Shown: positions 1 through 8,831 of the stretch, one piece after another
How the letters are laid out: each line of letters starts with the position of its first letter
Position numbering within the stretch: position 1 is the first letter of the stretch
Source of the DNA: Caballeronia glathei
Lineage (GTDB): Bacteria; Pseudomonadota; Gammaproteobacteria; Burkholderiales; Burkholderiaceae
DNA length: 64,000 nucleotides
Assembly: GCF_000698595.1 (NCBI RefSeq)
Contig: NZ_JFHC01000005.1
Coordinates: 115,171-179,170, forward strand
Direction: 5' to 3'
Made by a program: the position numbers and the translations under genes
The notes under the pieces: generated by a model
Databases searched by the model: none
What the model was told of the DNA's origin: nothing
What the model saw: only the letters and a program-made list of their open reading frames with translations

Positions 1-1291
1 GGTCCGACGCGTCCGCGGCAATGATGTGCACGCCGAGGATCTCGTCGGTCTTCGCGTCGGCGATCATCTTGACGAAGCCGTCGGCCTTGTTGATGCCGAG
101 CGCGCGGCCGTTCGCCATCATCGGGAACTGGCCCGACTTGATCTCGCGGCCTTCGGCCTTCAGCTGCTGCTCCGTCTTGCCGACCCACGCGATTTCCGGC
201 TCGGTGTAGATCACCCACGGAATGCAGTTGTAGTCGATATGCGGCTTCTGGCCGTCGATGATCTCGGCCACCAGCACGCCCTCGTCTTCCGCCTTGTGCG
301 CGAGCATCGGGCCGCGCACCACGTCGCCGATCGCGTACACGTTCGGCACGGCGGTCGCGCAGTGATCGTCAACCGGGATGAAGCCGCGCTCGTCCGCCTT
401 CAGGCCGATGGCTTCCAGACCGAGGTTGTCGGTGTTCGGCACGCGGCCGATCGACACGATCAGGCGGTCCGCTTCGAGCTCTTTCGCGTTGCCGTCCTTG
501 TCGGTGTAGGCGAGCGACACGCTGTTGTCGGTCGTCTTCACCTCGCCGATCTTCACGCCGAGGTGGATGTCGAGGCCCTGCTTCTTGAACTGCTTCGCGG
601 CTTCCTTCGCGAGCGCGTCGTCGCATGCACCCAGGAACTGCGGCAGCGCTTCGAGCACGGTCACGTCCGAGCCGAGGCGGCGCCACACCGAGCCGAGCTC
701 CAGCCCGATCACGCCCGCGCCGATCACGGCGAGCTTCTTCGGCACGGCGTCGAACGAGAGCGCGCCCTCGTTGTCGGCGACGATCTTGTTGTCGACCGGA
801 ATGTTCGGCAGATGGCGCGCCTTCGAGCCCGTCGCGATGATCACGTTCTTCGCCGTGACTACTTCGGTTTCACCCTCGCCCGACACTTCGATCTGCACGC
901 CGGCGTCCGTCTTGCCGGTGAACTTGCCGTGGCCCTTCAGCCACGTGATCTTGTTCTTGCGGAACAGAAACTCGATGCCTTTCGTCATTTTCTCGACGAT
1001 GCTTTCCTTGCGGGCGAGCATCTTCGAGACGTCGAGCTTCACATCCGACACATTGATGCCGTGGTCGCCGAGATGCTTCGTGGCATTTTCGAACTCTTCC
1101 GACGACGCAAGCAGCGCCTTCGACGGAATGCAGCCCACGTTCAGGCACGTGCCGCCGAGCTTGAGCGCCCCGGCCGGGTTCTTCCACTTCTCGATACACG
1201 CAACCGACTTGCCGAGCTGCGCCGCGCGAATCGCCGCGATGTAGCCGCCGGGGCCGGCGCCGATCACGACGACGTCAAATTCCTTGGACAT
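1..1291 (-). CDS. lpdA: Dihydrolipoyl dehydrogenase (E3 of 2-oxoglutarate dehydrogenase), partial
   Basis: This flavoprotein reoxidises the dihydrolipoyl groups of the E2 subunit with NAD+ in the cytoplasmic 2-oxoglutarate dehydrogenase complex. The N-terminal 430 residues are in the window and the last roughly 45 lie beyond base 1, judging from the family length of about 475. Visible are the FAD-binding GAGPGGY motif near residue 12, the redox-active disulfide motif GGTCLNVGCIPSK near residue 45, the second Rossmann motif GAGVIGLELG, and the FAD motif YAIGDVVRGPMLAHKA. The ATG at 1291 follows a GAAGGAAAG ribosome-binding site. It is the third gene after odhA and odhB, 69 bp behind odhB, so the complex is encoded as one operon. 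Identification is firm. Assignment to this complex rather than to pyruvate dehydrogenase rests on the neighbours. Confidence 0.96.
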   Translation of the reverse strand, partial: MSKEFDVVVIGAGPGGYIAAIRAAQLGKSVACIEKWKNPAGALKLGGTCLNVGCIPSKALLASSEEFENATKHLGDHGINVSDVKLDVSKMLARKESIVEKMTKGIEFLFRKNKITWLKGHGKFTGKTDAGVQIEVSGEGETEVVTAKNVIIATGSKARHLPNIPVDNKIVADNEGALSFDAVPKKLAVIGAGVIGLELGSVWRRLGSDVTVLEALPQFLGACDDALAKEAAKQFKKQGLDIHLGVKIGEVKTTDNSVSLAYTDKDGNAKELEADRLIVSIGRVPNTDNLGLEAIGLKADERGFIPVDDHCATAVPNVYAIGDVVRGPMLAHKAEDEGVLVAEIIDGQKPHIDYNCIPWVIYTEPEIAWVGKTEQQLKAEGREIKSGQFPMMANGRALGINKADGFVKMIADAKTDEILGVHIIAADASD

Positions 1292-1360
1292 GACTTTCCT
1301 TCTCTTGTTGGAGTCGCGGCGCGCGCGAGCCTATCGCGCGCGCCGTGCGTCTCTGAATGT

Positions 1361-2662
1361 TTACAGATCCAGCAGCAGGCGGGCCGGATCTTCCAGCGCG
1401 TCCTTCATCGCGACGAGCGAGAGCACGGCTTCGCGGCCGTCGATGATCCGGTGGTCGTACGACAGCGCCAGATAGTTCATCGGGCGGATCACGATCTGGC
1501 CGTTTTCGACCACGGCGCGTTCCTTCGTCGCGTGCACGCCGAGGATCGCCGACTGCGGCGGGTTGATGATCGGGGTCGAGAGCATCGAGCCGAACACGCC
1601 GCCGTTCGAGATGGAGAACGTGCCGCCTGTCATTTCATCGATGGAAAGCTTGCCGTCCTTCGCCTTCTGGCCGAATTCGGCGATCTTCTTTTCGATGTCC
1701 GCGAGGCTCATCTGGTCCGCGTTGCGCAGGATCGGCACCACGAGGCCGCGCGGCGAGCCGACCGCGATACCGATGTCGAAGTAGCCGTGATAGACGATGT
1801 CATTGCCGTCGATCGACGCGTTCACGAGCGGGAACTTCTTGAGCGCGTGGACGGCGGCCTTCACGAAGAACGACATGAAGCCGAGCTTCACGCCGTGTTC
1901 CTTCTCGAAGCGGTCCTTGTACTTGTTGCGCAGGTCCATGACCGGCGCCATGTTGACTTCGTTGAACGTCGTCAGGATGGCGTTGGTCTGCTGCGATTCG
2001 AGCAGACGCTCGGCAATGCGCGCACGCAGGCGCGACATCGGCACACGCTGCTCCGGACGGTCCTTCAGCCACTGGTCTGCGGATCCGGGCGCCTTCACGT
2101 CCGGCAGCGCGGGCTTGGCTGCACGGGCAGCCGGTGCCGGCGCGGCCTTGGGAGCGGAGACCGCGGGAGTGGCCGGCACGGCCGGTGCGCCTTGCGTCGC
2201 GGCAAGCGCGTCGCCCTTGGTGATGCGGCCGTCGCGGCCCGAGCCCGCGACCTCGTCGGCCGCGATGCCCTTCTCGGCCAGGATCTTGCCCGCAGCCGGC
2301 GATGCGGTGCTGCCAGCACTGGCAGAGGCGGCCGGCGCGGCAGCCTCTGCTGCGACGGGCGCGGGCTTCACTTCGGCGTCGCCGGCAGCGGCAACCGCGG
2401 CAGGCGCTGCGCCCGCTTTCGCTTCCGTGTCGATCTTCGCGATGATTTCGTCGGCGATGACGATGTCGCCGTCATGCTTGATCACTTGCGCGAGCACGCC
2501 GGCGGACGGCGCGGGCACTTCGAGCACGACCTTGTCGGTTTCGATTTCGATCAGGATTTCGTCTTGCGCGACCGCTTCGCCGGGCTTCTTCTTCCACTGC
2601 AGCATGGTGGCTTCCGAAACCGATTCGGAAAGCTGGGGAACCTTGACTTCTACAATAGCCAT
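1361..2662 (-). CDS. odhB: Dihydrolipoyllysine-residue succinyltransferase (E2 of 2-oxoglutarate dehydrogenase)
   Basis: This is the core E2 enzyme that transfers the succinyl group from lipoate to CoA. The 433-residue protein has an N-terminal lipoyl domain with the lipoylated lysine in ETDKV (Lys44). A long Ala/Pro linker follows, then the E3-binding peripheral domain (near [14 protein letters not shown]), a second linker, and the catalytic acyltransferase domain with the active-site motif [12 protein letters not shown] near the end. The ATG at 2662 ([10 protein letters not shown]) was preferred over the upstream in-frame ATG at 2749, because the 29 extra residues are basic, unlike the family, and every E2 of this type begins at the lipoyl domain. 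It lies 164 bp behind odhA and 69 bp ahead of lpdA. Length and domain order are normal. Confidence 0.97.
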   Translation of the reverse strand: MAIVEVKVPQLSESVSEATMLQWKKKPGEAVAQDEILIEIETDKVVLEVPAPSAGVLAQVIKHDGDIVIADEIIAKIDTEAKAGAAPAAVAAAGDAEVKPAPVAAEAAAPAASASAGSTASPAAGKILAEKGIAADEVAGSGRDGRITKGDALAATQGAPAVPATPAVSAPKAAPAPAARAAKPALPDVKAPGSADQWLKDRPEQRVPMSRLRARIAERLLESQQTNAILTTFNEVNMAPVMDLRNKYKDRFEKEHGVKLGFMSFFVKAAVHALKKFPLVNASIDGNDIVYHGYFDIGIAVGSPRGLVVPILRNADQMSLADIEKKIAEFGQKAKDGKLSIDEMTGGTFSISNGGVFGSMLSTPIINPPQSAILGVHATKERAVVENGQIVIRPMNYLALSYDHRIIDGREAVLSLVAMKDALEDPARLLLDL

Positions 2663-2826
2663 TCTGATTGTCCTAATACGTGTCTTGTGAGAACGAACCC
2701 TGTGGCCGCCGCGCGCATCGATCGATTGCGAGCGCCGCGACGCAGCCACACGAGCGGACCGGAAAGGTTTGCCTGAAACCCGCCCGGCCCTTCAAGGGCC
2801 CTTCACGGGCCCTTCGCGCGTTGCAC

Positions 2827-5685
2827 TTACTTCGCGATCGTCTGCGCGCCCTTCAGGCGGCCGAACGCACCTTCGACCAGCGCCTTCTGCTGCTCGTAGT
2901 GCTTCGCGTAGTAGCCGACAGCCGGGGAAGCCGAAGCCGGACGCCCGCTGTATGCGAGCTTCTGCCCTTCCTTCATGCCATCGCGCAGGTGGTGCTCGAC
3001 GTAGAACCAGGCGCCCTGGTTCTGCGGCTCGTCCTGCACCCAGACCACTTCGGTCGCGTTCTCGTACTTCCTGAGTTCCGCGTCGAACTGCTTGTGGGCG
3101 AACGGATACAGTTGCTCGATACGCACGATCGCGACGTCGTTCGACTTCGCTTCGCGGCGATGCGCGACGAGGTCGTAGTACACGCGGCCCGAGCAGACCA
3201 CCACGCGCTTGACCTTCTTCGGCTCGATGGCGTCGTCGACTTCGCCGATCACCGGCTGGAACGAACCCTTCGACAGCTCCGACAGATCCGACACCGCTTC
3301 CTTGTGACGCAGGAGCGACTTCGGCGTCGCGATGATGAGCGGCTTCCTGAAAAGACGGATCATCTGGCGGCGCAGCAGGTGGAAGATCTGCGCCGGGGTG
3401 GTCGGCTGGACCACCTGCATGTTGTGATCCGCGCACAGTTGCAGGAAGCGTTCGATGCGCGCCGACGAGTGCTCCGGACCCTGGCCTTCGTAGCCGTGCG
3501 GCAGGAGCATCGTGAGGCCCGAGACGCGGCCCCATTTCACTTCGCCCGACGAGATGAACTGGTCGATCACGACCTGCGCACCGTTCACGAAGTCGCCGAA
3601 CTGCGCTTCCCACGCGACGAACGTGTTCGGCTCGGCCGTCGAATAGCCGTACTCGAAGCCGAGCACCGCTTCTTCCGAGAGCACCGAGTCGATCACCGTG
3701 AACTTCGCCTGGCCTTCGGCGATGTTCTGCAGCGGGATGTACGTGCCGTCGTTCCAGCGCTCGCGGTTCTGGTCGTGCAGAACGGCGTGACGGTGCGTGA
3801 ACGTGCCGCGGCCCGAGTCCTGGCCCGTCAGGCGCACCGCGTAGCCGGACGCGACCAGCGAGGCGAACGCCAGATGCTCGCCCATGCCCCAGTCGAGCTT
3901 CGCGTCGCCGCGGCCCATCGCGCGGCGATCGTTGATCACGCGCTCGACGAGCGGATGCAGCTTGAAGTTCTCGGGAATCGTCGTGATGCGCTCGGCGAGG
4001 CGCTTCAGTTCCGCGAGCGGGACGGCCGTGTCGGCGGCGTCGGTCCACTTGCGGTTCAGGAACGGCACCCAGTCGACCGCGTACTTGCTCTTGTAGTTCG
4101 AGAGCACCGGATCGATGGTGTGGTGGCCTTCGTCCATCGCCTGACGGTATGCCTTAACGTAGTTGTCAGCGTCTTGAGCCGTGATCACGCCCTGCTGCAC
4201 GAGCTTCTCGGCGTAGAGCGCGCGCGTGCCCGGGTGCTTCGCGATCGTCTTGTACATCAGCGGCTGGGTGACGGCCGGCGTGTCCTGCTCGTTGTGGCCG
4301 AGCTTGCGGAAGCAGATGATGTCGACGACGACATCCTTGTGGAACTGCGTCCGGAAGTCGATGGCGAGCTGCGTGGCGAGCACGACCGCTTCGGGGTCGT
4401 CGCCGTTCACGTGCAGGACCGGCGCCTCGATCATCTTCGCGACGTCCGAGCAGTACAGCGTCGAGCGCGAGTCGCGCGGGTCCGACGTCGTAAAGCCGAT
4501 CTGGTTGTTGATGACGATATGCAGCGTGCCGTGCGTGCCGTAGCCGCGCGTTTGCGCGAGGTTCAGCGTTTCCATCACGACGCCCTGGCCGGCGAATGCC
4601 GCGTCACCGTGGATCTGGACCGGCAGCACTTGCAGGCCGTCTTCGTCGCCGCGGCGGTCCATGCGCGCCTTCGCCGACCCTTCCACCACCGGGTTGACGA
4701 TTTCGAGGTGCGACGGGTTGAACGCGAGCGACAGGTGAACCGGGCCGCCGTCCGTCGAGACGTCCGACGAGAAACCCTTGTGGTATTTCACGTCGCCGGC
4801 CGGCAGGTCGTCAACGTGCTTGCCTTCGAATTCGGCGAAGAGGTCCGCCGGCATCTTGCCGAGCGTGTTCACGAGCACGTTCAGGCGCCCGCGGTGCGCC
4901 ATGCCGATCACGATTTCCTGCACGCCGTTCTTGCCCGCGTGCCGCACGACTTCGTCCATCGACGCGATGAAGCTCTCGCCGCCTTCCAGCGAGAAGCGCT
5001 TCTGGCCGACGTACTTGGTGTGGAGGAAACGCTCGAGCCCTTCAGAGGCGGTCAGCCGGTTGAGGATGTGCTTCTTCTTGTCGGCGGTGAAATTCGGCGT
5101 GGAGCGGATCGACTCGAGCTTCTCCTTCCACCAGCGCTTCTGCTCGGGGTCGCTGATGTACATGAACTCGGCGCCGATCGTGCCGCAATACGTGTCGCGC
5201 AGCGCCTTCACGATCTCGCGCAGCGTTGCCTGCTCGAAGCCGAAATACAGGTTCTGCGCATGGAACGTCTGGTCCATGTCGGCTTCGGTGAAGTCGTAGA
5301 AAGCAGGCTCGAGTTCGGGGATATGCGGACGTTCGCGGCGCTTGAGCGGATCGAGATTGGCCCATTGCGAGCCGAGGAAGCGATACGCGCCGATCAGGGA
5401 CTGAACATAGACTTGCTTTCGCGCAGTGGCGAGGTCACCGGTGCTTTCGCGCGGAATGAAGGCATTGGCCTTCGCGCGCTGAGCAAACGACTCGACGATC
5501 GGGCCATGGGCCACGTCGTTGTGACTCGTTCCGTCCGAGGCAGGCACGTTTTGCAACGCATCGAAATAATCGCGCCAGGTGTCCGGCACCGACGCGGGAT
5601 TATCCAGATAAGCTTCGTACAGTTCTTCGACGTACGGAGCATTGCCGCCGAACAAATAAGAGTTCAGCTGGAATTGCTTCATCAT
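2827..5685 (-). CDS. odhA: 2-oxoglutarate dehydrogenase E1 component
   Basis: This thiamine-diphosphate-dependent decarboxylase is the first step of the 2-oxoglutarate dehydrogenase complex in the citric acid cycle. The protein has 952 residues, the usual length. It opens with the short N-terminal E2-contact segment (NSYLFGGN followed by YVEELYEAYL). Active-site histidine regions MAHRGRLNV and NPSHLE are present. The thiamine-diphosphate motif begins at GDDPEA (about residue 428) and ends with CFRKLGHNEQD. The transketolase-like pyrimidine-binding domain and C-terminal domain follow. The start is ATG 5685 with AAAGGTG upstream; a GTG four codons earlier overlaps that Shine-Dalgarno and is less likely. 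It is the first gene of the odhA-odhB-lpdA operon. Confidence 0.97.
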   Translation of the reverse strand: MMKQFQLNSYLFGGNAPYVEELYEAYLDNPASVPDTWRDYFDALQNVPASDGTSHNDVAHGPIVESFAQRAKANAFIPRESTGDLATARKQVYVQSLIGAYRFLGSQWANLDPLKRRERPHIPELEPAFYDFTEADMDQTFHAQNLYFGFEQATLREIVKALRDTYCGTIGAEFMYISDPEQKRWWKEKLESIRSTPNFTADKKKHILNRLTASEGLERFLHTKYVGQKRFSLEGGESFIASMDEVVRHAGKNGVQEIVIGMAHRGRLNVLVNTLGKMPADLFAEFEGKHVDDLPAGDVKYHKGFSSDVSTDGGPVHLSLAFNPSHLEIVNPVVEGSAKARMDRRGDEDGLQVLPVQIHGDAAFAGQGVVMETLNLAQTRGYGTHGTLHIVINNQIGFTTSDPRDSRSTLYCSDVAKMIEAPVLHVNGDDPEAVVLATQLAIDFRTQFHKDVVVDIICFRKLGHNEQDTPAVTQPLMYKTIAKHPGTRALYAEKLVQQGVITAQDADNYVKAYRQAMDEGHHTIDPVLSNYKSKYAVDWVPFLNRKWTDAADTAVPLAELKRLAERITTIPENFKLHPLVERVINDRRAMGRGDAKLDWGMGEHLAFASLVASGYAVRLTGQDSGRGTFTHRHAVLHDQNRERWNDGTYIPLQNIAEGQAKFTVIDSVLSEEAVLGFEYGYSTAEPNTFVAWEAQFGDFVNGAQVVIDQFISSGEVKWGRVSGLTMLLPHGYEGQGPEHSSARIERFLQLCADHNMQVVQPTTPAQIFHLLRRQMIRLFRKPLIIATPKSLLRHKEAVSDLSELSKGSFQPVIGEVDDAIEPKKVKRVVVCSGRVYYDLVAHRREAKSNDVAIVRIEQLYPFAHKQFDAELRKYENATEVVWVQDEPQNQGAWFYVEHHLRDGMKEGQKLAYSGRPASASPAVGYYAKHYEQQKALVEGAFGRLKGAQTIAK

Positions 5686-5940
5686 TTTTACGCTCACCTT
5701 TCTTCGAGTTTCTCGAGAAATAGCGGGTTACGAAACCTTCCGCGACACGGCCTGACCGTTTAGCGGATTGCGCGAATCAAGTCTGCTTGGAAGGACCTAA
5801 AAATCGGCAACACATCTAACTAGCATAGCACAGTTCACATAGTCGATATAGCCGATGGTCGCAGCCAGACGCTTGCTGCAACAGGGATGTGCGGGCGTTC
5901 GATGAATAAAGCAAGGGTGGTTTGCGGCACGCGAAACAAT
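5686..5940. promoter_or_regulatory. odhA upstream region
   Basis: This gene-free interval lies between odhA and the typA terminator and must contain the minus-strand odhA promoter. A possible extended -10 box (TGC followed by TATGCT) lies on the minus strand at 5830-5822, but no convincing -35 hexamer is seen. No coding frame here has a ribosome-binding site or a recognisable product. Confidence 0.35.
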
Positions 5941-5964
5941 AAAAAAGCCGCCCCAGGGGGCGGC
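5941..5964 (-). terminator. Rho-independent terminator of typA
   Basis: An eight-base-pair stem (GCCGCCCC with its complement, loop of two) ends in six T residues in the minus-strand direction. It lies 67 bp past the typA stop codon. Confidence 0.85.
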
Positions 5965-6030
5965 TCGGTGGGCGGCTTCTCATGGATGGCCAGAAGGCCA
6001 CGGGCCAGGGGAAGGCGGCTACCCTTTCAA

Positions 6031-7857
6031 TCAGTCGACCGCGCCTTCACGGCTCGCGCGACGGCGCTCGTGCTCCTTCAGGTGACGCTTGCGCAGGCGA
6101 ATCGACTGCGGGGTCACTTCGACGAGTTCGTCGTCGTCGATGAACTCGACCGCATATTCCAGCGACATCTGGATCGGCGGCACGAGGCGCACGGCTTCGT
6201 CGGTGCCCGACGAACGCACGTTCGTCAGCTGCTTGCCCTTGATCGGGTTCACGACGAGGTCGTTGTCGCGGCTGTGGATGCCGATGATCATGCCTTCATA
6301 GAGCGCGTCGCCCGGCGACACGAACATGCGGCCGCGATCCTGCAGCTTCCACAGCGCATACGCGACGGCCGCGCCATCGTCCTGCGAGATCAGCACGCCG
6401 TTGCGGCGCTCGCCGACCGCGCCGTCCTTGACGGGCGCGTAGGAATCGAATGTGTGGCTCATCAGGCCCGTGCCGCGCGTCAGCGTGAGGAACTCGCTCT
6501 GGAAGCCGATCAGGCCGCGCGCCGAGATACGGTATTCGAGACGCGTGCGGCCACGGCCGTCGGACGCCATGTCGAGCATTTCGCCCTTGCGGCGGCCGAG
6601 TTCTTCCATCACGCCGCCCTGGTGGCCGTCTTCCATGTCGACGGTCAGGTTCTCGTACGGCTCGTGCTTCACGCCGTCGATTTCCTGCATCACCACGCGC
6701 GGACGCGACACGGCCAGCTCGTAACCTTCACGGCGCATGTTTTCCACGAGAATGGTCAGGTGCAGCTCGCCGCGGCCCGCCACTTCGAACGTGGTTTCGT
6801 CGCCGGTTTCCCGCACGCGCAGCGCGACGTTGTGGTTCAGCTCCTTCATCAGGCGGTCGCGGATCTGGCGGCTCGTGACGAACTTGCCTTCGCGGCCCGC
6901 GAGCGGCGACGAATTCACGAGGAAGTTCATCGTGAGCGTCGGTTCGTCGACGGTGATCATCGGCAGCGCTTCGGGCGTTTCCGGCGCGCAGATGGTGACG
7001 CCGATACCGATCTCGTCGATACCGTTGATCAGCACGATGTCGCCCGCCTGCGCCTCTTCCACCTGCACGCGCTCGAGGCCGTGGAACGACAGCACCTGGT
7101 TGATCTTGCGGTTGATGATCGCGCCGTCCGGGCCCGAGCGCACGGCAACCGCCATGCCTGGCTTGATGCGCCCGCGCGCGATGCGGCCCACGCCGATGCG
7201 GCCAACGTACGTCGAGTAGTCGAGCGAGGTGATCTGGAGCTGCAGCGGCGCTTCGGGGTCGGCCGGGCGAACCGGAACGTGCTCCAGGATCGCTTCGAAG
7301 AGCGGGCGCATCGTGCCTTCGCGCACTTCGGGGTCGAGCCCGGCATAGCCGTTCAGGCCCGACGCGTAGACGATCGGGAAGTCGAGCTGCTCTTCGGTCG
7401 CGCCGAGCTTGTCGAAGAGATCGAACGTCTGGTTGATCACCCAGTCGATGCGCGCACCCGGCCGGTCCACCTTGTTGATCACGACGATCGGCTTGAGACC
7501 CAGCGCGAGCGCCTTCTTGGTCACGAAGCGCGTTTGCGGCATCGGGCCTTCGACGGCGTCGACGAGCAGCAGCACGGAGTCGACCATCGACAGCACCCGC
7601 TCCACTTCACCGCCGAAGTCCGCGTGTCCGGGCGTGTCGACGATGTTGATGTGCGTGCCTTCGTATTCGACCGCGCAGTTCTTCGCAAGAATCGTGATGC
7701 CACGTTCCTTTTCGATGTCGTTCGAGTCCATGACGCGCTCGGCGATCTGCTGGTTTTCTCGGAACGTGCCCGACTGGCGAAGCAGCTGGTCGACGAGCGT
7801 GGTCTTGCCGTGGTCGACGTGGGCAATGATGGCGATATTGCGAAGGGCGCGGGTCAT
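6031..7857 (-). CDS. typA: Ribosome-associated translational GTPase TypA/BipA
   Basis: This is a translation-factor GTPase of the EF-G-like superfamily. It binds the ribosome and supports 50S assembly, stress and cold growth. The 608-residue protein has the G1 motif AHVDHGKT at residues 12-19, switch II with G3 [12 protein letters not shown], and G4 NKVDRPGAR. Domain II, the EF-G-like domains III and V, and the characteristic C-terminal domain with [21 protein letters not shown] follow. The ATG at 7857 ([18 protein letters not shown]) fits the family; an upstream in-frame start at 7884 would add nine residues not seen in relatives. It is a single gene with its own terminator, divergent from marR. 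Confidence 0.97.
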   Translation of the reverse strand: MTRALRNIAIIAHVDHGKTTLVDQLLRQSGTFRENQQIAERVMDSNDIEKERGITILAKNCAVEYEGTHINIVDTPGHADFGGEVERVLSMVDSVLLLVDAVEGPMPQTRFVTKKALALGLKPIVVINKVDRPGARIDWVINQTFDLFDKLGATEEQLDFPIVYASGLNGYAGLDPEVREGTMRPLFEAILEHVPVRPADPEAPLQLQITSLDYSTYVGRIGVGRIARGRIKPGMAVAVRSGPDGAIINRKINQVLSFHGLERVQVEEAQAGDIVLINGIDEIGIGVTICAPETPEALPMITVDEPTLTMNFLVNSSPLAGREGKFVTSRQIRDRLMKELNHNVALRVRETGDETTFEVAGRGELHLTILVENMRREGYELAVSRPRVVMQEIDGVKHEPYENLTVDMEDGHQGGVMEELGRRKGEMLDMASDGRGRTRLEYRISARGLIGFQSEFLTLTRGTGLMSHTFDSYAPVKDGAVGERRNGVLISQDDGAAVAYALWKLQDRGRMFVSPGDALYEGMIIGIHSRDNDLVVNPIKGKQLTNVRSSGTDEAVRLVPPIQMSLEYAVEFIDDDELVEVTPQSIRLRKRHLKEHERRRASREGAVD

Positions 7858-7977
7858 AGGATCTGTACAGTTGGGCGCCGTCAAAGCGAGCTTGAATGCT
7901 CGCCTGAATACTCGGAAGGGACAACTCGACGTCTGAACGATGTCTGAATCGAGTGCTCGGCGCTGTGGGAACCCGAA

Positions 7978-7986
7978 ATTATAACA
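7978..7986 (-). promoter_or_regulatory. Probable extended -10 promoter of typA
   Basis: On the minus strand, TGTTATAAT is a consensus -10 hexamer with the upstream TGn extension. It lies about 120 bp before the typA ATG. No good -35 hexamer accompanies it, which is usual for extended -10 promoters. Confidence 0.55.
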
Positions 7987-8162
7987 CGCGGATGTGTCTG
8001 CTTCTCACCGGCCCTGGCAATAGGACAAAACCCGCAATCCGAAGGCACATGCAGCCGCACGGATTTCCGCTTTCATCTCGAAATCACAATAAAAACAGGG
8101 CTGTCAGCCTGTTCGCGCGCATTCTGCGCAAGCTCCAGCTATTAAGCGTTCTCATAAACCCC

Positions 8163-8191
8163 TTGCTGCGTCAAAGAAGCAAACCTATAAT
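8163..8191 (+). promoter_or_regulatory. Sigma-70 promoter of the marR-efflux locus
   Basis: A TTGCTG -35 box and a perfect TATAAT -10 box are separated by 17 bp, ending 36 bp before the marR ATG. This is the best sigma-70 match found on the plus strand of the window. Transcription should begin at about 8198, inside the small palindrome at 8198-8207. Confidence 0.8.
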
Positions 8192-8197
8192 TTTGCC

Positions 8198-8207
8198 TAG
8201 TCAACTA
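8198..8207. promoter_or_regulatory. Candidate MarR operator
   Basis: The inverted repeat TAGT-CA-ACTA sits at the predicted transcription start of the marR promoter. A MarR dimer bound here would block its own promoter, as is usual in this family. The assignment rests on position and symmetry only. Confidence 0.4.
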
Positions 8208-8227
8208 TTGCAAACGCATGAGAATCC

Positions 8228-8746
8228 ATGAGCGACGCACCCAAGCCCGGCTCCGTAATCGGTGACTATCAGCTCAGCGAGAGCGTCGGCTATCTGATGA
8301 GCCGGGTGCGCTCGACCATGTGGAACATGGTCACGCAGCACACCACGGCGGAACTCGGCATCACGAGCACGCAGGCGAGCATCGTGTTCATGCTCGCGGC
8401 CGGCCGCGCGCTGACGGCCGCCGATCTGGCCCGTGAATACGGCATCGACGCAAGCGCGGTCACGCGGCTCATCGACCGCCTGGAAAAGCGCGGCCTGCTT
8501 TCGCGGGTGCGCAGCGAGGAGGACCGGCGCGTCGTGCGTCTCGCGCTGACGCCGGAAGGCTATGCGCTCGCGCAGAAGATTCCCGCGATTTTCACGCGCG
8601 TGCTGGACAAGCTGCTTGGCGGCTTCACGCCGGAGGAAGTCGGCTTTCTCAAGAGCATGCTGCGGCGGATTCTCGTGAATTCCTGCGATCCGGCCTGCGC
8701 TTCGCTGCTGGGAGGCAGCGAGAAAGAGAAAGCCGCTGGCAATTGA
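8228..8746 (+). CDS. MarR family transcriptional regulator of the efflux operon
   Basis: This is a cytoplasmic dimeric repressor of 172 residues with a MarR winged helix. The recognition helix region is LTAADLAREYGIDASAVTRLIDRLEKRGL (residues about 60-88), followed by the wing VRSEEDRRVVRLALT. It lies directly upstream of an OMF-EmrA-EmrB efflux set in the same direction, the arrangement of emrRAB-type loci. Its probable role is to repress the pump until an aromatic or phenolic ligand binds. Its promoter and a palindrome lie just upstream. Its stop codon is embedded in a 10-bp inverted repeat that separates it from the pump genes. The specific ligand cannot be read from the sequence. Confidence 0.9.
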   Translation: MSDAPKPGSVIGDYQLSESVGYLMSRVRSTMWNMVTQHTTAELGITSTQASIVFMLAAGRALTAADLAREYGIDASAVTRLIDRLEKRGLLSRVRSEEDRRVVRLALTPEGYALAQKIPAIFTRVLDKLLGGFTPEEVGFLKSMLRRILVNSCDPACASLLGGSEKEKAAGN

Positions 8747-8764
8747 TTGCGGAGGCAATCAATT
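8741..8764 (+). promoter_or_regulatory. Perfect 10-bp inverted repeat between marR and the pump genes
   Basis: Arms AATTGATTGC and its exact complement flank a GGAG loop and overlap the marR stop codon. In RNA this is a stable hairpin followed by UUUUG, a weak intrinsic terminator or attenuator. In DNA it is a symmetrical site that a MarR dimer could bind. Either way it lies where transcription passes from the regulator to the pump. Confidence 0.6.
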
Positions 8765-8831
8765 TTGTCAGTTATTTGAAAGAAATTAGTTGCTACGTCC
8801 ATCTTCACATCAAATATTCAAGAGCTGAGAG

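Noticed and set aside
2760..2820. Repeated GGGCCC-containing hairpin between odhA and odhB as a terminator
   Set aside because: It can fold but has no T-tract, and the genes clearly function together. It may only modulate mRNA stability.
26..5763. Very long plus-strand open frames (about 900-1000 codons) opposite lpdA, odhB and odhA
   Set aside because: They are antisense shadows produced by the high GC third-position bias of the real genes. Their products are Arg/His/Asp-rich without domains, and no ribosome-binding sites occur.
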